Positions 60,195 to 64,000 of a stretch of 64,000 nt of DNA are shown in pieces. Positions within the stretch are counted from its first letter, which is position 1. Every line of letters starts with the position of its first letter. This stretch comes from CAYLPJ01 sp964385465. GTDB lineage: Bacteria; Planctomycetota; Phycisphaerae; SM23-33. The translations under genes and the position numbers were made by a program. The stretch lies in contig CAYLPJ010000029.1 of NCBI GenBank assembly GCA_964385465.1, positions 11,617 through 75,616 on the forward strand, given 5' to 3'. Below the pieces are notes generated by a model that saw only the letters and a program-made list of their open reading frames with translations, made no database searches and was not told the DNA's origin.

Positions 60195-61935
60195 GCCGGC
60201 CTCCCTTCGTCAGCCACCGCTTCAGCTTCGTCCACGGCCAGGTGTTGATGATGTCCGCCGCTGTCGCCCAGCCGCGGCGGGCGGTGACGACGCCCCAACG
60301 CATCGCCTCCAGGCCGCCGGCTTCGTGGGCGTCGCTGTTGATCACCAGCTTCGCCCCGGCCTCCACGGCCGCGCGGACGTGCGTGTCCCGAAGGTCCAGC
60401 CGCCAGGGGTGGGCGTTGATCTCCAGCGCCACGTCGTTGTCCGCCGCGGCCGCCGCGACCGCCTCGATGTCGATCTCCATCCCCGGACGCTGGTTGATCA
60501 GCCGACCCGACGCGTGACCGATGCTGTGCACGTGCGGGCTCTCGATGGCGGCGATGATCCGCCGCGTCGCCTCGGCCGTGCCCAGCGACAACGCCGAATG
60601 CGCCGAGGCGGTGACGAAGTCCAACTCGGCGAGGACCTCGTCGTCGAAGTCCAGCCGGCCGTCCTTCATGACGTCCACCTCGATCCCCGCCAGGACCTCG
60701 ATCCCGTCCTGCCGCTCGCCGGCCTCGCGGATGGCCTTGGCGTGCTCGGCCAGGCGGCGCTCGTCCAGCCCGTGGGCCTGGATCTGGCTCTTGGAATGGT
60801 CGCTGATGACCATGTACAGATAGCCGCGCTTACGGCAGGCGGCGATCATCTCATCGATCGTGTTCGCCCCGTCCGACGCCGTCGTGTGCATGTGCATGTC
60901 GCCGCGGATGTCCGCCAGGGCGACCGGCTCGGGCAGCCCGCCCGCGACCGCCGCCTCGACTTCCCCGCGGTCCTCCCGCAGCTCAGGCGGCACGAACGTC
61001 AGGCCCAGGGCCTCGTACACGCCGGCCTCGTCCGCGCCCGCCACGCGATCCTCGCCGTCGAACAGGCCGTACTCGTTGAGCTTCAGCCCACGACGTGCCG
61101 CCAGCTCCCGCAGCCGAACGTTGTGGGCCTTCGACCCGGTGAAATACTGCATCGCCGCACCGAAGCTCTCCCGCCCGACGACGCGCAGGTCCACCTCCAC
61201 GCCGTCGGCCGTGCGGATCGAGCACTTCGTCGCGCCGCGGGCGACCACCTTCGCGACCGTCGCCGCCTCGGCGAACGCCGTCGTAATCGCGTCGCCCGAC
61301 TCGGCCGCAGCTTCGCAGAGCAGGTCGATGTCCCCGACGGTCTCACGCCCCCGGCGGAAGCTGCCCGCCGGCTCGACACGCGCGACGCCTTCCAACTCGC
61401 CCACCGCGTCCGACAGCTCGGCCACGACGGCGGCCGCGGCGTCCAGGCGGATCCGCCCGCCGGCGGCGTCCAGGAACGCCAACGCGTCGGCGATCCCGGC
61501 GACCTTCTTCTTGCCGAGGCCCTCCACGGCCGCGAGGCGGTCGGGGGCCTCGGCCACCGCCTTGCGAAGATCATCCACCGACGTGACCTCCGCCTGCCGC
61601 CAGAGCTTCGCGACCGTCTTGGGCCCCAGCCCCCCGACAGCCAGCAGGTCCGGCAGGCCCGGCGGGAGCTTGGCCTTCAGCTCGGCGTGCAGGTCCACCT
61701 TGCCCTCGGCCACCGCCTGGGCGATCTTGGCGGCCGTGGACTTGCCGATCCCCGCTACCTCCTCCAGCCGCCCCTCGGCGGCGAGGTCGGCCATGGCGGC
61801 GCTGTGCTCGCCGACAACGCGGGCGGCCTTGCGGTAGCTGTTGACGCGGAATCGGTCCTCGCCGAGGATCTCCATCAGGTCGGCGATCTCGGCGAAGATG
61901 TCGGCGATCTGCGCGTTGGTCATGGCGTCGGGCAT
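60184..61935 (-). CDS. polX: DNA polymerase/3'-5' exonuclease PolX
   Basis: 583 residues from the ATG at 61935, preceded by GAGGTG. The N-terminal half is the pol beta-like nucleotidyltransferase: HhH motifs LEEVAGIGKSTAAKI and GGLGPKTVAKLW, and the catalytic core GSFRRGRETVGDIDLLC with the two Asp, plus a later Asp in VEVDLRVV. The C-terminal PHP exonuclease is intact: RGDMHMHTTASDG, VISDHSK, EVDVMKDG and INSDAHEAGG. It fills gaps in base-excision repair. A sulfatase overlaps its stop. Confidence 0.95.
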   Translation of the reverse strand: MPDAMTNAQIADIFAEIADLMEILGEDRFRVNSYRKAARVVGEHSAAMADLAAEGRLEEVAGIGKSTAAKIAQAVAEGKVDLHAELKAKLPPGLPDLLAVGGLGPKTVAKLWRQAEVTSVDDLRKAVAEAPDRLAAVEGLGKKKVAGIADALAFLDAAGGRIRLDAAAAVVAELSDAVGELEGVARVEPAGSFRRGRETVGDIDLLCEAAAESGDAITTAFAEAATVAKVVARGATKCSIRTADGVEVDLRVVGRESFGAAMQYFTGSKAHNVRLRELAARRGLKLNEYGLFDGEDRVAGADEAGVYEALGLTFVPPELREDRGEVEAAVAGGLPEPVALADIRGDMHMHTTASDGANTIDEMIAACRKRGYLYMVISDHSKSQIQAHGLDERRLAEHAKAIREAGERQDGIEVLAGIEVDVMKDGRLDFDDEVLAELDFVTASAHSALSLGTAEATRRIIAAIESPHVHSIGHASGRLINQRPGMEIDIEAVAAAAADNDVALEINAHPWRLDLRDTHVRAAVEAGAKLVINSDAHEAGGLEAMRWGVVTARRGWATAADIINTWPWTKLKRWLTKGGRHGR

Positions 61936-61952
61936 GGGGCACCTCGCCGGGC

Positions 61953-61982
61953 AGTATACCGCGGCGTACGGAACGGTGTTAC
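61953..61982 (-). promoter_or_regulatory. polX promoter
   Basis: On the minus strand GTAACA (61982-61977), an 18-base spacer, TATACT (61958-61953); 17 bases before the ATG at 61935. Confidence 0.5.
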
Positions 61983-62051
61983 CGCCGAGTGAGCGATCGG
62001 CTCCCGGGTCCACAGCGCTTCGCCGCGTTCATTCAGAGCCGTCACAACCGT

Positions 62052-62080
62052 TTGACACCCGCGGGGAGCGCTGCTACCGT
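62052..62080 (+). promoter_or_regulatory. psd-pssA promoter
   Basis: A perfect TTGACA at 62052-62057, a 17-base spacer, TACCGT at 62075-62080. Confidence 0.55.
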
Positions 62081-62123
62081 GCACCGCGAAACGAATCCGG
62101 GGACGCATCGAAAGTGCAAAACC

Positions 62124-62840
62124 TTGGCCTTCCCGCTGACACGATACGGACGACGTGAATGGCTCGGCGCGACCGGCCTGGCCGCTCTGGGCTGTGCGGC
62201 CCTGATCGTCATGGGCGCGCTGATGTCCTGGCTCTGCCTGCTGCCCCTGCCCCTGATCGTCATCGTCTGGGTGTGGGTCGTCTGGTTCTTCCGCGATCCC
62301 GAGCGAACCCCGCCCGATGAGCCCGGCACGTTCCTCAGCCCCGCCGACGGCACGGTCGCGGACATCTCGCCCGTCGACGCCGACAGCGACCTCGGAACCG
62401 AGGGGCTCCGCATCGGCATCTTCATGAGCATCTTCAACGTCCACGTCAACCGGGCGCCCTGCGACGGCCGCGTGGCCGCCATCGACCGCAGCGAGGGCGG
62501 CTACGCCGACGCCCGCACCCCCGAGGCCGCCGCCAGCAACCAGTCCACCACCATCCACCTCGCCTGCGACCACGGGGGGCGCGAGGTGCCCGTCATCGTC
62601 CGACAGATCGCCGGGCTGGTCGCGCGGCGGATCGTCACGGACCTGATCCGCGGCCAGGAGGTGAAACGGGGGCGGCGAATTGGTATGATCAAGTTCGGTT
62701 CCCGCCTCGAGCTGATCGTCCCCGAGGCGCTGGCCCGCGACGTGCGGGTCGCCGTCGGCGACAGGACCATCGCCGGAGAGACCGTGCTTCTGGCCACCCG
62801 CGAGGCCGCCCCACATGACGGAGACGCCCAACGAGCCTGA
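62124..62840 (+). CDS. psd: Phosphatidylserine decarboxylase (short, archaeal-type proenzyme)
   Basis: 238 residues from a TTG at 62124 (LAFPLTRYGRREW matches the family's usual start); earlier GTG codons overlap or precede the promoter. Two membrane segments lie near residues 16-48 (LAALGCAALIVMGALMSWL and LPLPLIVIVWVWVVW), then FRDPERTPPDEPG and LSPADGTV, FMSIFNVHVNRAPCDG, and the self-cleavage site KFGS in GRRIGMIKFGSRLEL. Cleavage makes a pyruvoyl group, and the enzyme turns phosphatidylserine into phosphatidylethanolamine. It overlaps pssA by 26 bases. Confidence 0.9.
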   Translation: MAFPLTRYGRREWLGATGLAALGCAALIVMGALMSWLCLLPLPLIVIVWVWVVWFFRDPERTPPDEPGTFLSPADGTVADISPVDADSDLGTEGLRIGIFMSIFNVHVNRAPCDGRVAAIDRSEGGYADARTPEAAASNQSTTIHLACDHGGREVPVIVRQIAGLVARRIVTDLIRGQEVKRGRRIGMIKFGSRLELIVPEALARDVRVAVGDRTIAGETVLLATREAAPHDGDAQRA

Positions 62841-63885
62841 GGCCGACCCGCACACCCGGGGCGATGCCCCGCGCGAAGACCGCCCCAACGCTGACGCCCC
62901 ACGCCCGCTGAACCCCGGCGAGGAGCCGCTGTTCCCCGGCCCGCCGCGACGCTACCGCCAGTCCACACGGCGCAACGCCCGCCGGCAGCGGGCGAAACGG
63001 CGCATCCTCAAGACCACCGCCGTCCTGCCCAGCCTGTTCACCCTCGGCAATGGGTTGCTCGGGTTCGCCGCCATCCACCTGGCCACGCGGCAGGCCGTCG
63101 CCGGCGAGCCCACCCACCTCGCCGCCGCCGCCTGGCTGCTGGTCGCCGCGATGGTCTGCGACATGATCGACGGACGCCTCGCACGATACACCCGCCGGAC
63201 CAGCGACTTCGGCGGGCAACTCGACAGCATGTGCGATATCATCAGCTTCGGTGTCGCCCCGGCCGTGCTTATGCTGCGGACCGTCCTGGGAGCCATACAC
63301 GGCAAGGTCGGCAAGGTGGCCTACCTCTCGAGGCTCAGCGACGTCGGCGTCGAGCGCCTGCTCTGGTGTGCCGCCGGCGTCTACGTCGCAGGGGCGGCGC
63401 TGCGGCTGGCGCGGTTCAACGTCGAGAACGAGCCCGACGAGGCCGCCCACATGGACTTCCGCGGCCTGCCCTCACCCGGCGCCGCCGGGGCCGTCGTCGC
63501 GCTCGTCCTGCTGCTGGAGCATCTCAAGACCATCAACCAGGGCGGCTGGCTCTTCGGGCCCTGGCTGCTGGCCATGAACGACACCGTCGCGCTGTGGCTC
63601 TGCGCCGCCATCAGCATCGTCCTGCCCGTCGTCACCGTCGCAGCCGGCCTGCTGATGGTCTCCCGCCTGCGCTACGCCCACGTGATCAACCACTACATCC
63701 GCGGCAAGAAGCCGTTCGGCTACCTCGTCAAGGTGGTCGTCATCCTCCTCGTGGCCCTGCTGGAGCCCTTCGTCGCCCTCGCCGCCGCCGCCCTCGGCTA
63801 CGCCCTCTCCGGCCCCGCCGCCTACGCCCTCACACGCCTCCGCCGCCGCGCCCCCGACCCGAAAAACCGCCCGAAACCCCCTTGA
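62815..63885 (+). CDS. pssA: CDP-diacylglycerol-serine O-phosphatidyltransferase
   Basis: 356 residues. A disordered Pro/Arg-rich N-terminus of about 60 residues precedes the membrane domain. The CDP-alcohol phosphatidyltransferase motif D-x2-DG-x2-AR-x8-G-x3-D-x3-D is complete in DMIDGRLARYTRRTSDFG plus GQLDSMCD. About seven helices follow, with DFRGLPSPGAAG typical of PssA. It makes phosphatidylserine, the substrate of the Psd encoded just before it. The stop overlaps the tRNA promoter. Confidence 0.93.
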   Translation: MTETPNEPEADPHTRGDAPREDRPNADAPRPLNPGEEPLFPGPPRRYRQSTRRNARRQRAKRRILKTTAVLPSLFTLGNGLLGFAAIHLATRQAVAGEPTHLAAAAWLLVAAMVCDMIDGRLARYTRRTSDFGGQLDSMCDIISFGVAPAVLMLRTVLGAIHGKVGKVAYLSRLSDVGVERLLWCAAGVYVAGAALRLARFNVENEPDEAAHMDFRGLPSPGAAGAVVALVLLLEHLKTINQGGWLFGPWLLAMNDTVALWLCAAISIVLPVVTVAAGLLMVSRLRYAHVINHYIRGKKPFGYLVKVVVILLVALLEPFVALAAAALGYALSGPAAYALTRLRRRAPDPKNRPKPP

Positions 63886-63909
63886 CCGCCACGTCTGGGA
63901 GGCTATCAT
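63882..63909 (+). promoter_or_regulatory. tRNA-Gly promoter
   Basis: TTGACC at 63882-63887 (overlapping the pssA stop), a 16-base spacer, TATCAT at 63904-63909. Confidence 0.5.
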
Positions 63910-63922
63910 GAACGCTTACCTT

Positions 63923-63994
63923 GCGGGCGTAGCTCAGTGGTAGAGCGTCACGTTGCCAACGTGAATGTCGTGAGTTCGAATCTCATCGCCCGCT
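63923..63994 (+). tRNA. tRNA-Gly (anticodon GCC)
   Basis: 72 bases fold as a complete cloverleaf: acceptor 63923-63929 with 63987-63993, D stem GCTC/GAGC, anticodon stem TCACG/CGTGA around GCC at 63955-63957, five-base variable loop, T stem GTGAG/CTCAT with loop TTCGAAT. No CCA is encoded at the 3' end. Confidence 0.97.
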
Positions 63995-64000
63995 TGACGC

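Noticed and set aside
1..64000. CRISPR arrays, insertion sequences, prophage genes
   Set aside because: No spaced direct repeats, transposase motifs or phage structural genes were found on either strand.

Overview
The window is GC-rich, densely coded bacterial chromosome. The gene families point to a planctomycete-type bacterium, probably near the Phycisphaerae: two sulfatases, secreted PQQ-like propeller proteins, DUF3604 and DUF6485 proteins, Gfo/Idh/MocA and sugar isomerase genes, a PEP-CTERM protein, a Uma2-type nuclease and BatA/VWA/MoxR genes. This is inferred from gene content; there is no rRNA here. I count 47 protein genes and one tRNA. No CRISPR array, insertion sequence or prophage was seen.

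Layout. 1-7100 (+) is a carbohydrate block: TIM-barrel fragment, GH27 alpha-galactosidase-like enzyme, Gfo/Idh/MocA oxidoreductase, sugar isomerase, small membrane protein, Tat-exported sulfatase and, overlapping its stop, queC. 7197-10385 (-) encodes an exported methyltransferase-like/propeller fusion, followed by an aldo/keto reductase (+). 11521-17492 (-) is a four-gene operon (SGNH hydrolase, HEAT protein, large GH/CBM9-like protein, sugar isomerase). 17689-23018 holds a MoxR ATPase, a Uma2 nuclease, a TPR protein, a DUF2723-like membrane protein and a PEP-CTERM protein. 23246-26794 (+) is a second methyltransferase-like/propeller fusion, and directly after it, in DNA of different codon use, lies a type II restriction-modification pair (26857-28738). 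28798-35873 holds DUF3604 and DUF6485 genes, a VWA/glutamine-amidotransferase-like protein, a membrane protein and a TPR protein. 36249-42401 is housekeeping: ruvC, cysS, ispF, a B12-domain protein lacking the cobalt-ligand histidine, and topA. 42603-51583 holds a secreted protein, a macrodomain protein, BatA/VWA, FabZ-like, a degenerate UvrC half and an AsmA-like protein. 51640-57570 holds an MTAP-type phosphorylase, purL with two N-terminal PurS-like domains, a propeller gene, and purQ. The end holds a zinc-ribbon protein, a sulfatase overlapping polX, psd-pssA for phosphatidylethanolamine, and tRNA-Gly(GCC).

Promoters. Many genes are preceded by sigma70-like sites of the form TTGnCC, a 16-18 base spacer, and TAnnAT. 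Two of them sit so close to the start codon (ruvC and the VWA gene at 30772) that leaderless or nearly leaderless mRNAs are likely.

Most interesting items: the R-M pair with an endonuclease I cannot place in a named family; the two secreted methyltransferase-fold/propeller proteins that share a linker signature; the His-to-Glu B12-domain protein with a basic tail; the catalytically degraded UvrC-like protein; and the PurS-PurS-PurL fusion.
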